From: Phycisphaerales bacterium
GTDB lineage: Bacteria; Planctomycetota; Phycisphaerae; Phycisphaerales; UBA1924
NCBI GenBank assembly: GCA_017642965.1
Contig: JAEPOJ010000002.1
Coordinates: 187,132-228,537, forward strand
Length of the DNA stretch: 41,406 nucleotides
Direction of reading: 5' to 3'
Below the pieces are notes generated by a model. That model did not search any database, was not told where the DNA came from, and saw nothing but the letters and a program-made list of their open reading frames with translations. Shown here in pieces: positions 25,144-34,582 of the stretch. The position numbers were made by a program, and so were the translations under genes. Numbering within the stretch: the stretch's first letter is position 1; the number at the start of each line of letters is the position of its first letter.

Positions 25144-26982
25144 ATGAACATCCACGCCCGATTCGCCCGTGTGCTCCCGATCCTGCTCCTGCTGGTCCTC
25201 ACGCCGATCGTTTCGGCCCAGGACTATCTCCCCGAGTGCCCCCCCGACCGTGACCCAGCGCTCTGGGACCTCATGAACCGGGCCATCGACCTGATGTATG
25301 AGAACGACCCGATGGGGATCGGGCCGCTCCTTGAGGACGAATCCCGCAACGACAAGCTCGGGGACAACTCTGCCAAGGCGATCGAGGAGAACACCGAGCG
25401 ATTTGCATCGCTGCTCGAAGAGCTCCGCGCGATCGACCGATCTGGCTTTTCCGAGCGAGACCACCTCAGCGCCGATCTGCTGATCTATCAGTGGGAGCAG
25501 GGGCAGCGGCTGGCTCAGTACAAGCAGTGGCAGATGCCCGTGACCTCTATCGGGGGGCCGCAGGTCTGGCTGCCGCAGATGGGCGACAGCGTCCCGCTCA
25601 TCACCCGCGAGCACTACGCCGACTACCTCACCCGCCTGAAGCGTGTGCCGATCGTCGTCGGCGACCACATGGACAACATGCGCCTCGGCGTGGCGGAAGG
25701 GCGCGTCCCGCCCCGCGTGGTTGTTGAGCCCGCAGTGGAGCAGGCCATGGCCCAGGCCGACCCCGCATTCCGCGAAGACCCGACATTGTCGCCTTTCTAT
25801 GAGCCCTTCAAGGATCTCGATCATGACGACCCGTTGGCCGTCGAGGCCCGCGAGATCATCGTGCAGCGCATCATCCCCGTCTATATGGAGCTCGCGGTCT
25901 TCCTGAGCAACGAGTACCTCCCGGCGTGCCGCGACACCATCGGCGCGGCTCAGGGGATCGACGGCGTTGAGGGCTACAGCGCGATGATCACGTCCCACAC
26001 GACCCTCCCGCAGTACGACGCGAACGATGTTCACCGGATCGGGCTCGACGAAGTACGGCGCATCAGGGACGAGATGATGAAAGTCATCCAACGCACCGAC
26101 TGGATCGGCAACGACAAGACCTGGGCGAGCGCCGACGCCAAGTTCCAATCCTTTACCGAGTACCTCCGCACTGACCCTCGCTTCTACTACACCAACCCCG
26201 ATGATCTCCTTGATGGGTACAAGGTCATGTGCAAGGACATCGACCCCGAGCTTGTCACACTCTTCGGGCACCTTCCTCGTCTGCCCTACGGCGTGCGTCC
26301 CCTGCCGGGTCTCTCCGCCGAATCCGCACCAACCGCCTATTACTACCCCGGGTCATTGAGCTCCGCACGCGCGGGCTACTTCGTCGCCAACCTCACCAAG
26401 CTCGACCAGCGTCCCAAGTACGAGATGATGGCACTCACCCTGCACGAGGCCGTCCCCGGGCACCATTTCCAGATCGCGATCGCCCAGGAGATCCAGAACC
26501 AGCACCCTATCCGCAAGACGATGGGCTTCACGGGCTTTGTCGAGGGCTGGGCGCTCTACGCCGAGAAGCTCGGGCTGGAGATGGGCGAGGGCGAGCACGG
26601 TCTCTACGAGGACCCGTACGCGAACTTCGGACGCCTGAACTTCGAGATGTGGCGTGCGATGCGGCTCGTCGTGGACACGGGGATGCACGCCAAGGGGTGG
26701 TCGCGCGAGCGGGCGGTCGAGTTTATGAAGGCCAACAGCGCCCTAAGCGAGCACAACATCAACGCCGAAGTGGACCGCTACATCGGCTGGCCGGGGCAGG
26801 CCACCGGCTACAAGATGGGCGAGATCGAGATCATCAAGCTCCGCCGTTCGCTCGAGGAGAAACTCGGCGAGGACTTCGACCTCCGCGTCTTCCACGACGA
26901 GTTGCTCAGCGACGGTGCGCTGCCGCTGCCCGTGCTCGTCCAAAAAATGAACCGCTGGGCAGAAACCCAGCGGCGTGAATAA
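25144..26982 (+). CDS. DUF885-family exported peptidase-like protein
   Basis: Protein of 612 residues with a Sec signal peptide (about 1-25, ends VSA-QD). The DUF885 hallmark is LTLHEAVPGHHFQIAIAQE at 431-449, which carries an HExxxGHH zinc-type motif (His434, Glu435, His439). The flanking FVEGWALYAEKL (about 460) supplies the third ligand region. The upstream YYYPGSLSSARAGYFVANL fits the family. Planctomycetes have several such secreted peptidases of unknown specificity. The ATG at 25144 is chosen from the signal peptide and promoter. A perfect inverted repeat CCGCTGGG...CCCAGCGG at 26952-26973 falls in the last codons, without a T-run. Confidence 0.88.
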   Translation: MNIHARFARVLPILLLLVLTPIVSAQDYLPECPPDRDPALWDLMNRAIDLMYENDPMGIGPLLEDESRNDKLGDNSAKAIEENTERFASLLEELRAIDRSGFSERDHLSADLLIYQWEQGQRLAQYKQWQMPVTSIGGPQVWLPQMGDSVPLITREHYADYLTRLKRVPIVVGDHMDNMRLGVAEGRVPPRVVVEPAVEQAMAQADPAFREDPTLSPFYEPFKDLDHDDPLAVEAREIIVQRIIPVYMELAVFLSNEYLPACRDTIGAAQGIDGVEGYSAMITSHTTLPQYDANDVHRIGLDEVRRIRDEMMKVIQRTDWIGNDKTWASADAKFQSFTEYLRTDPRFYYTNPDDLLDGYKVMCKDIDPELVTLFGHLPRLPYGVRPLPGLSAESAPTAYYYPGSLSSARAGYFVANLTKLDQRPKYEMMALTLHEAVPGHHFQIAIAQEIQNQHPIRKTMGFTGFVEGWALYAEKLGLEMGEGEHGLYEDPYANFGRLNFEMWRAMRLVVDTGMHAKGWSRERAVEFMKANSALSEHNINAEVDRYIGWPGQATGYKMGEIEIIKLRRSLEEKLGEDFDLRVFHDELLSDGALPLPVLVQKMNRWAETQRRE

Positions 26983-27003
26983 TCCGTCGTTGTTGCTGAT
27001 CGA

Positions 27004-27327
27004 TCAGCCGATCAGCTCATCGCCGCCGGGCGACTTCCACTCGCGGTCTGGGCCCTCCTCGCCGTTGCGGTTCAGCGGCTTGGCCCGCCCGAAGCTGGCC
27101 CCCTTGCGTTGCAGCTCGGTCTTTGCCCCCGGAGTGCTTCCCCCGCCGATCTCGCGGTCGAGCTCGGACGACGCTGGGCGGCTGGGCTGGTTGGATGGGG
27201 CCGGATCGCGCCGAACGGGCTGATCGGGCTCGAGTCGCTTGGACCGTGCTTCATCGATCGAACGATCGAGCTTTCCGAGAATCGCTCGGACTTCATTGAA
27301 TGCGTTGGTGCTTGACTTGCCGCTCAT
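27004..27327 (-). CDS. Small charged hypothetical protein
   Basis: Protein of 107 residues, soluble, with a short amphipathic helix at the N-terminus (NEVRAILGKLDRSIDEARS) and a disordered, basic/Pro-rich remainder including DREIGGGSTPGAKT. No family recognised. The start ATG 27327 has GGAGGAG 5 nt upstream, a strong ribosome site that excludes the longer frame to 27363. It converges on the DUF885 gene. Confidence 0.65.
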   Translation of the reverse strand: MSGKSSTNAFNEVRAILGKLDRSIDEARSKRLEPDQPVRRDPAPSNQPSRPASSELDREIGGGSTPGAKTELQRKGASFGRAKPLNRNGEEGPDREWKSPGGDELIG

Positions 27328-27499
27328 GGACGCTCCTCCGTTGCGTGTGTATCGGCCCTGCACCGTCGCGACTTGGCTGTGTCAAGCGCTCTGCGCGGAG
27401 TTGCACGCCTACCTGTTCCGCTTGTGCGGTCTGGGTCATTGCAGACGTTGGATCCGCACGGTCTGGGTCCGGTTATCGCCGCGCATATGATCCAGGGCC

Positions 27500-28153
27500 A
27501 TGCCCAAACCCTCAGACCTTCATGACCACTCCGAATCCCTCACGTCCTCCGGCGAGCTCGCTCACGGCTACGGGCAAACCCCGTCCCACGCAACGCCCCC
27601 GGATCCCTACCCTATCGCCCGCGTTCAGATCCGACGCGACGTCTTCTGGCAGAACGTGTGCCGCGAGATCCTCATGGGGCTCGCCGCGGCCGCCGCAGAG
27701 AGCGCTGGGCGCACAGGCATCGGCCCGACCGACGCAGAGATGTCCCCCTCGCCGACTTCAGAGCTCTTCGATGGGCGCATGGCCGTGATGACCGCGGCCG
27801 GGCAACGCATCCCCATCGCGGACGTCTACCCTGTATTCGCCTACTCGATGCTCGGCAACGACGAGGTCCGATCCCGTTCCGACGACATCCAGTGCACCGT
27901 CTTCCGCATCACAACACCCGGGGGCGAGAACTTCACCCTCCCCATCTCACAGATCATCTCGGTCCATTCCCTGTCGCAGTCGCTGATCGAGAAGATGGAG
28001 CAGGCCCAGGAGCTCCTCGAGGGGCCCGGCAAAGAGGACGATCGTGTGCCGTTCGGGTTCGCGGCCTACACCTCGCTCGCCCGATCCGAGCAGCAATCAC
28101 GCCAGCAGCAGGATCGTGAGACGCAAAACAACGATCAGAACACCCCCTCCTGA
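27500..28153 (+). CDS. Hypothetical protein
   Basis: Protein of 217 residues with an acidic, Ser/Pro-rich N-terminus, no signal peptide and a Gln-rich C-terminal tail. The middle contains RRDVFWQNVCREILMGLAAA and RMAVMTAAGQRIPIADVYPVFAYSML, likely helical. No recognised domain. TATGAT ends 8 nt before the ATG. It stands between a minus-strand gene and the glycosyltransferase, which has its own ribosome site. Confidence 0.6.
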   Translation: MPKPSDLHDHSESLTSSGELAHGYGQTPSHATPPDPYPIARVQIRRDVFWQNVCREILMGLAAAAAESAGRTGIGPTDAEMSPSPTSELFDGRMAVMTAAGQRIPIADVYPVFAYSMLGNDEVRSRSDDIQCTVFRITTPGGENFTLPISQIISVHSLSQSLIEKMEQAQELLEGPGKEDDRVPFGFAAYTSLARSEQQSRQQQDRETQNNDQNTPS

Positions 28154-28253
28154 CTCGATTTGCGTGGAATAATCATTCCCGACCAACCGTTCTGGTATCC
28201 AGAGCGTGGGGTTCATCGAATCTTCACGCATTGAATACCGTACAGGAGGCCTC

Positions 28254-29012
28254 ATGCGCACGCTTATTGCTATTCCCGTCTACAACGAGCAGGACCACGT
28301 CCGCTCCGTGCTCGAGCGCGTCAGCGCCTACGCGCCCGACATCCTCATCCTTGATGATGGCTCAAGCGACAAGACCCCCGAGGTGCTCAATGAGCTGCGC
28401 CCCGAGATGGGCTTCGACCTGATCCGCCACGAGGCCAACGCTGGGTACGGGCGCGCCATCCGCGAGATCTTCAACCGTGCCCACCGCAACAACTACGACT
28501 GGGTCATCACGATGGACTGCGACGACCAGCACGAGCCTGAGCGCATCCCCGATTTCCTCGAAGCCATCGAAAAGGACGACCTCGATATCGTGTCCGGCTC
28601 GCGTTACCTGCGTGACGGCGACCAGTGGGCCAAGGACCTGCCGCCGGGCGATCGGCGATCGATCAACATGACGCTCACCAAGGAGATCAACGCCCGCCTC
28701 GGGTTCAACCTCACCGATTCGTTCTGCGGCTTCAAGGCCCACCGCGTGAGCGCGATGCAGAAGCTCGAGATCAACGACGACGGGTACGCCTTCCCCATGC
28801 AGCTCTGGGTGCAGGCCGCGGCCAACAACCTCCGCGTGGGCGAGATCCCCGTCGAGCTCATCTACAACGACCCGAACCGGACCTTCGGTGGCGGGCTCGA
28901 CGACCCGACCACCCGCCTGAACCACTACCGCTGCGTCCTTTACCGCGCGATGGATCAGGTCATCGATCGACTCCCCGAGGCCGCACGCGCAGCCCAGCTC
29001 GCAGACTGTTGA
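28254..29012 (+). CDS. Family 2 glycosyltransferase
   Basis: Protein of 252 residues. The GT-A fold motifs are IAIPVYNEQDHV at the N-terminus, ILDDGSSDKT, and MDCDDQHEPERI (a DxD metal site) near residue 85. A later FCGFKAHR and a C-terminal NDPNRTFGGGLDD follow. The arrangement resembles polyprenyl-phosphate glycosyltransferases, but without C-terminal membrane helices it could use other acceptors. AGGAGG precedes the ATG by 4 nt. It is the first of a run of three plus-strand genes with 8 and 11 bp gaps. Confidence 0.85.
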   Translation: MRTLIAIPVYNEQDHVRSVLERVSAYAPDILILDDGSSDKTPEVLNELRPEMGFDLIRHEANAGYGRAIREIFNRAHRNNYDWVITMDCDDQHEPERIPDFLEAIEKDDLDIVSGSRYLRDGDQWAKDLPPGDRRSINMTLTKEINARLGFNLTDSFCGFKAHRVSAMQKLEINDDGYAFPMQLWVQAAANNLRVGEIPVELIYNDPNRTFGGGLDDPTTRLNHYRCVLYRAMDQVIDRLPEAARAAQLADC

Positions 29013-29020
29013 AGCACACC

Positions 29021-30340
29021 ATGGCCGGGGGCACGCCGATCACGAGCACAAACAGATCCATCGAGATCGATCTCGAGCCGAGCGTGGAATCATGGAAGGC
29101 CGCGCTGCGTACCCACACACCGCACCCCGCGCGAGCACAGCTCGGGATCCCCGACGATCGCCCGATCGTGATGTCCGGGCATCAGCCGATCGTCTTCCAC
29201 AACGGCATCCTCGCCAAGCTCATCGCCCAGCACGAGATGGCTCAATCCACCGGTGCCGGGCGCGTTTGGATCGTCCCCGATCAGGACATTGTGGATCTCG
29301 AAACGATCCGCGTCCCCGTCGGATCGGGCAACGACCTGCGCACCCGCACCGTTCAGATCCTCGAACCCGGATCCATCCCGCCGGGCGTGCCCGCGGCATC
29401 GCTCCCCGCGATGAACCCCATCGAATCGGACGACGATCGACTATCCGATCTCGTCGAGTACCTCCGCGGCTACACCTACGAGTCAACCCTCGCGCGCCAG
29501 TTCGCGAGCGCGACGATTCAACTCGCGTCCGAACGACTCGAAATCGACCCGCCCCAGATCATCTACGCATCCGATCTCTTCACAAGTGAAGCGATCTGGG
29601 ACCATGTCTGCAACGAGATGCGCCTCGATCCACGAGACGCGATACACGCGTACAACAGCGCTGCAGAGAAGTACCCCGAAGCAAGGATCCGCCAACTCGA
29701 GATCAACGACGATGACTCCGAGCGCCCCCTCTGGAGACTTCGCGACGGGTACGCACGCACCCCTGTCAGTGACTCAACCTTCGATCAGTTCAGCACCGCG
29801 CCCCGCGCGCTGCTCATGAGCGGCATCTGCCGCGCATTCCTCTCCGAGCTCTTCATCCACGGCTCAGGCGGCTGGTCATACGATCAGGTCACCGAAGCGT
29901 GGTTCCGCGAATGGGTCCAGATCGAGCTCAATCCGATGGCCCGCGCCAGTGCTTCCGTCTATCTCCCGCTCGGGATCGATGATCAAGACGCGATTAGTCT
30001 CAAGGACGCCCACTGGCGCTACCACCACGCCCGCCACCACCCCGCGCTCGTCGGCGACGACGACACCCAGCGCACTCGCGACGAGCTCGTCACCAGGATC
30101 GACGACGCACGCGCGGCGGGTGAGGACCCCGACCCCGTCTACCAGCAACTCGTCCGCGTTCTCGAGGATCATCGCGTCCGCAACGCGGATGCCCTGAAAT
30201 CCTTGAAATCGCAGATCGAGCAAGCCCGCGGCCATGCTCGTCAGATCGAAATCGCCAACGACCGCACATGGGCGTTCCCCCTCTTCGACGACGACGCCCT
30301 CCACGCGCTCAAGAACCGCATCCATGAGGCGCTGCGCTAG
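29021..30340 (+). CDS. BshC-like protein (distant relative of bacillithiol synthase)
   Basis: Protein of 439 residues. The block IVMSGHQPIVFHNGILAKLIAQHEMAQ followed by RVWIVPDQDIVD recalls the TGQQxGLxxGPLYxxYKxxxA and WxxxxDHD blocks of BshC, the cysteine-adding enzyme of bacillithiol synthesis. A C-terminal coiled-coil-like helical segment (RVLEDHRVRNADALKSLKSQIEQARGH) also fits the family's shape. The match is distant, and the enzyme's partners are not present here. It is co-transcribed with a glycosyltransferase and a substrate-binding lipoprotein, a context that does not suggest a thiol pathway. Hence the call is tentative. Confidence 0.5.
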   Translation: MAGGTPITSTNRSIEIDLEPSVESWKAALRTHTPHPARAQLGIPDDRPIVMSGHQPIVFHNGILAKLIAQHEMAQSTGAGRVWIVPDQDIVDLETIRVPVGSGNDLRTRTVQILEPGSIPPGVPAASLPAMNPIESDDDRLSDLVEYLRGYTYESTLARQFASATIQLASERLEIDPPQIIYASDLFTSEAIWDHVCNEMRLDPRDAIHAYNSAAEKYPEARIRQLEINDDDSERPLWRLRDGYARTPVSDSTFDQFSTAPRALLMSGICRAFLSELFIHGSGGWSYDQVTEAWFREWVQIELNPMARASASVYLPLGIDDQDAISLKDAHWRYHHARHHPALVGDDDTQRTRDELVTRIDDARAAGEDPDPVYQQLVRVLEDHRVRNADALKSLKSQIEQARGHARQIEIANDRTWAFPLFDDDALHALKNRIHEALR

Positions 30341-30351
30341 TATCAGCTCAC

Positions 30352-31332
30352 ATGCGCACCCTCCGATTCATCCTCGCGTTACTCGTCCTGATCACGCTCC
30401 TCGCGTGCTCGAAGTCCGCTGACAGCGCTAACCCATCCGCCGCGGAAGAAGCCGGCGAGCCCGATTCGCCCAGGTTCGCCGTGTTCTCTCCCGCCATCGG
30501 AATCATGCTGCGTGATCTGGGGTTCGAGGACGACATCGTCGGGCGTCACTCGTATGACAACGCGCTCTCCACCTCGATCCCAGTCGTCGGATCGCACATC
30601 GACATCGACGACGAGATGCTCATCACCGCCGATCCCAGCATCCTCATCTTCGAGGAGAACTCGATCGCGATCCCCGATCGCATCCGAACGCTCGCCGACG
30701 ACCGCGGCTGGGCCATCTGGACGTATACCCTCGAATCGCTCGATGACATCGCCACAACGATGGACGACCTGTACCTCAAGCTGGTCGGGTTCCCGGCGGA
30801 CGCGAACGCCGACGGCGACCCGACAACCTTTGACGTGAACCCCACCACACGCTTCGACGTCGAGCTCCCCAGCGCCCGCCTCGTTCGCTCATGGGCACCG
30901 ATGGGCGACGACGCGACCTTCGCCGGTCGCACGCTCCTGCTCGCGGGCACCGACCCCGCCGGCGCGCTGGGCCCTGGCTCGTTCCACGCGCAGATGATCC
31001 AGCGTATGGGCATCACGCCCGCGCTCGTCGATGGCGGGATGTGGCAGGAGCTCGACCTCGAGGACATCATCACGCTCGCTCCGGACTCGATCCTCATCTT
31101 CTCCCCACAAGAGAACACCCAGCGTGTCGGTGAACCCACCCCGATGACCTGGTCACAGATCGAGCAAGCGCTCGGCCCCATCGCCACCCTCGACCTCCCC
31201 GCGATCCGCAAGCGACGTGTCGGGGTCATCACCCACCCGCAGGGGCTCCTCCCGAGCTCCACCCTCGGGCAGGTCGCCGACGAGATACGAAAAACGCTCG
31301 CGACCTGGCGCGAGCGTTCAATCGAACCGTGA
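30352..31332 (+). CDS. Periplasmic-binding lipoprotein of an iron/cobalamin/haem-type ABC transporter
   Basis: Protein of 326 residues. A lipoprotein signal covers residues 1-19, with lipobox LLAC (Cys19) and a Ser/Ala-rich linker. The mature part has a TroA/BtuF-like bilobed layout: FAVFSPAIGIMLRDLGFED at the start of lobe 1, VVGSHIDIDDEMLITADPSILIF (the characteristic PD-x-I strand), then WAIWTYTLESLDDI for the interlobe helix. Permease and ATPase genes are not next to it. TAGTAT ends 8 nt before the ATG, but the gene is only 11 bp after the preceding stop. Facing it is a haem oxygenase gene ending 12 bp away, which hints at haem or iron. Confidence 0.8.
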   Translation: MRTLRFILALLVLITLLACSKSADSANPSAAEEAGEPDSPRFAVFSPAIGIMLRDLGFEDDIVGRHSYDNALSTSIPVVGSHIDIDDEMLITADPSILIFEENSIAIPDRIRTLADDRGWAIWTYTLESLDDIATTMDDLYLKLVGFPADANADGDPTTFDVNPTTRFDVELPSARLVRSWAPMGDDATFAGRTLLLAGTDPAGALGPGSFHAQMIQRMGITPALVDGGMWQELDLEDIITLAPDSILIFSPQENTQRVGEPTPMTWSQIEQALGPIATLDLPAIRKRRVGVITHPQGLLPSSTLGQVADEIRKTLATWRERSIEP

Positions 31333-31344
31333 TGGAACCCGCAC

Positions 31345-32043
31345 TCAGCCGTGCGGACTCGGCACATGCACCGAGTGTCCTTCCTCGAACGCCTTCTTGT
31401 CCAGCGTCTTCCCGTGCTGCTCGAGCAGCGCCTCGGCGCTCATCGCCTCATCGAGATCGAGGTTGATCGCCGCGACGTACGCCGCGCGCGTCCCGTCGAA
31501 CACCTGGTCCTGCTCGGCCTCATCGAAGGGCATCGCGTCGAGCGCGTTCTTGAACTCCATCCACTTGTCGCGCTGCGTCTCGCCGAACGGGTCGAGGTAG
31601 CGCGTGCCTTCTTCACCAAGCTCGTACGCCTTGCGGACCACCCGAGCCACGAACCGGTTGCCGTTGCAAGCGCCAAGACGGACATAGTGCAGCCCGAGCA
31701 GGTGCAGGGGCTGATCTTTGTGCGCCCCGATATGCTCGATGAAGCGCGCCGTGCCGGGGTTGGGCTCGATTGCATCGAGATCGAGCCCGAAGTACGCCGC
31801 GTCCTCTATCAGGTAGGGCGAGAGCATCTGCTCCTCGAGCACCAGCTCACCCACGCGAGGATCGCTCTTGATCGCGCCCCGCATCGCATCGTCGAGCACA
31901 CGGTTGATCAGCACCTGCTGCGCGATCATCCCGACGTACCCCTCACGCGGCATCTGGCCCTTGATCAATGATCCGGGGGTCTCCTGACGCTCCGCGATCT
32001 GGTGCAGTGCCCAGTTGTCGTCCTTCAGTCTCTTCGTCAGCAT
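31345..32043 (-). CDS. Haem oxygenase-like protein
   Basis: Protein of 232 residues. His14 in DNWALHQIAE occupies the place of the proximal haem ligand. YVGMIAQQVLINRVLDDAMR is typical of the N-terminal region. LGLHYVRLGACNGNRFVARVVRKAYEL is the distal-helix Gly-rich block, and LDPFGETQRDKWMEFKNAL matches the C-terminal part. Such enzymes open haem to biliverdin, iron and CO using a reductase. GGAG lies 5 nt before the ATG. It converges on the periplasmic-binding gene with 12 bp between stops. Iron acquisition from haem is a plausible role. Confidence 0.82.
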   Translation of the reverse strand: MLTKRLKDDNWALHQIAERQETPGSLIKGQMPREGYVGMIAQQVLINRVLDDAMRGAIKSDPRVGELVLEEQMLSPYLIEDAAYFGLDLDAIEPNPGTARFIEHIGAHKDQPLHLLGLHYVRLGACNGNRFVARVVRKAYELGEEGTRYLDPFGETQRDKWMEFKNALDAMPFDEAEQDQVFDGTRAAYVAAINLDLDEAMSAEALLEQHGKTLDKKAFEEGHSVHVPSPHG

Positions 32044-32105
32044 CGTTACTCCAGCTATTGAGATCCAGTCTCAATCATAGGCGAGGGCGTCTGGATTTCA
32101 ATACG

Positions 32106-32136
32106 AAAAAGCCCCGCCGCTGGGGAGCGGCAGGGC
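32106..32136 (-). terminator. Terminator after the M14 carboxypeptidase
   Basis: On the minus strand GCCCTGCCGCT, loop CCCC, AGCGGCGGGGC, then five T. One G-U pair. It lies about 75 bp after the carboxypeptidase stop and before the haem oxygenase gene. Confidence 0.82.
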
Positions 32137-32209
32137 CTCGTGGGGGGACGGGTTCAGACCCGGCGGGGAACCGTGTCTGCGTCCACCCCTGGGGGGGAGT
32201 TTGGTTTGA

Positions 32210-34582
32210 TCAGCCCTCGTTGTAGTACCCGAGGAAGCTGCTGACATCGAAGAAGCTCAGGATTCCGTCGCCGTTGAAATCGGCGAGCGGGTCGCCCGCG
32301 TTGTACGCGTTCAGGAACAGACTCACATCGAAGAAGTTGAGCATGCCGTCGCCGTTGAGATCGGCGGGGTTGCTTGAACAGCCAACCGCTTCGAGACGAA
32401 GGTCATCTACGCCTGCCTCTACAATCGACCCGTCCCCCAGGTCGCGTGCAATAAATCTCACACGGATCATGTCCGTCGGCTCGACGTAGTCCGCGATCCG
32501 GAAGCGGCGCTCCACCCAGGCGTTGGCGTTCTCGCTGACCTCCTCGAGGGTGGTCCACGAGTTTCCGATGTCGTTGCTGATCTGGACGAGCATCGAGTCG
32601 CTGTTGGGCGACGCGCCCTGATCGTTGGAGTACCAGCGCCAGTACACGAGCTCACCGTCATCTCCCAGCGCGATGGCATCGAGGATCGGTGAGGTCAGCG
32701 TCGTCGCCCCCCCGTCCACGTCGCGGTCACCCAGCCCGGATCCAGCGACGCCGTCGGTCACCCAGCAGTCCGTGCCCGTGCCCGTGCCCGGAGTGTGGTC
32801 GTTCTCCGGCTGCGCATCGGTGCCCTGCGGGTTCATCCGGTTCCAGATGCCGGTCGTCGCGTCGTCAGCCGTGCTGCCGACGGTCCAGCCGGTGTCGGTC
32901 TCCATGGTGTCTTCGAAGCTGAGCTCGAACTCCTGCGCCAGCGCCTCGTACGAACCGCTGCTTGGGAAGCCGACGGACACACCATCGTCGGTGTCGGCCG
33001 CGAACGAGTAGTACAGGATCTCGCCGCACGCGCTCGCCGGCAGATATGCGCTGTACACACCGTCACCGAGCGGTGCCATCGGTGTAGCGATTTCAATGTC
33101 GTCGGTTCCAATACGGGTGAAGAGCGTCACCGTGCCCGGGTCGTGCGACTCGAGCACATCGGTCACCCGCAGCAGCACCTCGGTCTGCTGACCCGCGGCC
33201 ACCAGGTCCACCGGCTCGTGCGCGAAGGTCATCGGGAGCGTCGTGCGCTCAACAAACAGCTTGGCCGCCTCGTAGTTCTCCTGCGCGGTCGGGAGGATGA
33301 TGCTCGGGTCGGGATCGAACCCGCCGAAACCGGCGCCCGAGCTTGGGCGGAGCTCGAAGGTCAGTGACTTGACGTCGATCTCGCCGTAGAACCAATCCGT
33401 GCACGTGCCCGCTGCGGGGTACAGATCAACCGACTGGATGGGATCGTAAAACACGCCCGAGTACGCGAGGATCTCGTCGCTCAGCGCGGTGGCGAGGTCA
33501 TCAAAGAACGTCCGGTCGGGCTCTGGTGTCTGCACGCCCTCGGCGTACCCGAAGGGCCAGAGGATCAGCTGCGAGTAGGTGTGATAGTCGATGTGCGCGA
33601 CAAGGTCATCGCCGTACGAGAGCGCGAGATCACGCATCACCCTCGTCTCCGGCTCGGAGAACGAGCTCGGGCCGTGGTATGTATCGTCGCCGGGGAATCC
33701 GGAGGCACCCTCCCCACCCCACTCGTACCCCCAGTTGCGGTTCAGATCGACACCGACCGAACCGTCGCTGTTGCTGCGCCGGTTCTTCCGCCAGTACCGC
33801 TCATCGCTCCACGTGTAGAGATACCCGTCCGGGTTCATGACCGGGACGATGACGATCCGGGTGGAATCCAGGATGCCAGTCACCCGCGGGTCGCTGCCAT
33901 AATCCGCGGCGAGCTTGGACGCGATGTACGACACCGTCATCGGTGAGACCCACTCGCGGGCGTGCTGCGTCCCGTTCCAGAGCACCACCGGGCGATCATC
34001 AACCGCGTTCCCTGGCGTCTCCGGGCCCGTCAGTGTCAGGGCGTAGACATCGTTGCCCATGAGCGAGTCCCCAACATCGCTCATGGACGCGATGCCGGGA
34101 TGGGTCGCCGCGATGTTGTTGAAGTAGGTGATGATGTCGGCGAACTGCTTGTAGTTGCCAAACCACGCGTCGTCATGCGCGACGCCGCCTCGTGGGGCGG
34201 CGGCATCAAGCGCATTGAGACGACGCATGTCCTGCCAGCGCGTGTCGAGGTGCGCCTGCAGATCTTCGATGAGCACGTCGAAACCGATGCCGAGCGTGCT
34301 CAGGGTATTCAGGTGTTCGCGATCGATCTGGATATCCAGCAGTCCCACGCCCTCACGCTCGCTCCAGACCGACGAGACGAGCGGCATCATCGATTCGTAC
34401 TGCGCACGGGTCGTCGTGCGGACACGCACAACGGCCTGACCCTCGTAGGCACGCGGGTACTCGTGCGTTTGCAGATCAAGGCGGGGCAGATCCGGGAGTT
34501 GCATCGGCTGCGCACCCAGCGGCCCGGCGAGCAGGCCGAGAACCGCGGCGGATGAGACGAGGGCGGTACGCGCGTGATGCAA
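32210..34582 (-). CDS. Secreted M14 zinc carboxypeptidase with C-terminal dockerin-like repeats
   Basis: Protein of 790 residues. A signal peptide covers about 1-25. The M14 active site is complete: zinc ligands His207 and Glu210 in WNGTQHAREW, the Arg of VDLNRNW, His334 in IDYHTYSQL, and catalytic Glu410 in LTFELR. A beta-rich region and a C-terminal jelly-roll-like part follow (about 600-730). The last ~55 residues hold two calcium-loop repeats, ADLNGDGMLNFFDVS and ADFNGDGILSFFDVS, typical of planctomycete secreted proteins. The start is TTG at 34582 with AGGAG 6 nt upstream; the longer frame to 34693 would place the signal internally. It probably cuts C-terminal residues from proteins outside the cell. 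Confidence 0.88.
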   Translation of the reverse strand: MHHARTALVSSAAVLGLLAGPLGAQPMQLPDLPRLDLQTHEYPRAYEGQAVVRVRTTTRAQYESMMPLVSSVWSEREGVGLLDIQIDREHLNTLSTLGIGFDVLIEDLQAHLDTRWQDMRRLNALDAAAPRGGVAHDDAWFGNYKQFADIITYFNNIAATHPGIASMSDVGDSLMGNDVYALTLTGPETPGNAVDDRPVVLWNGTQHAREWVSPMTVSYIASKLAADYGSDPRVTGILDSTRIVIVPVMNPDGYLYTWSDERYWRKNRRSNSDGSVGVDLNRNWGYEWGGEGASGFPGDDTYHGPSSFSEPETRVMRDLALSYGDDLVAHIDYHTYSQLILWPFGYAEGVQTPEPDRTFFDDLATALSDEILAYSGVFYDPIQSVDLYPAAGTCTDWFYGEIDVKSLTFELRPSSGAGFGGFDPDPSIILPTAQENYEAAKLFVERTTLPMTFAHEPVDLVAAGQQTEVLLRVTDVLESHDPGTVTLFTRIGTDDIEIATPMAPLGDGVYSAYLPASACGEILYYSFAADTDDGVSVGFPSSGSYEALAQEFELSFEDTMETDTGWTVGSTADDATTGIWNRMNPQGTDAQPENDHTPGTGTGTDCWVTDGVAGSGLGDRDVDGGATTLTSPILDAIALGDDGELVYWRWYSNDQGASPNSDSMLVQISNDIGNSWTTLEEVSENANAWVERRFRIADYVEPTDMIRVRFIARDLGDGSIVEAGVDDLRLEAVGCSSNPADLNGDGMLNFFDVSLFLNAYNAGDPLADFNGDGILSFFDVSSFLGYYNEG

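Noticed and set aside
24018..25253. Plus-strand open frame antisense to amn and tRNA-Gln
   Set aside because: It overlaps a tRNA and a well-supported enzyme on the other strand.
26952..26973. Inverted repeat CCGCTGGG/CCCAGCGG as terminator of the DUF885 gene
   Set aside because: It lies within the last codons and no T-run follows.
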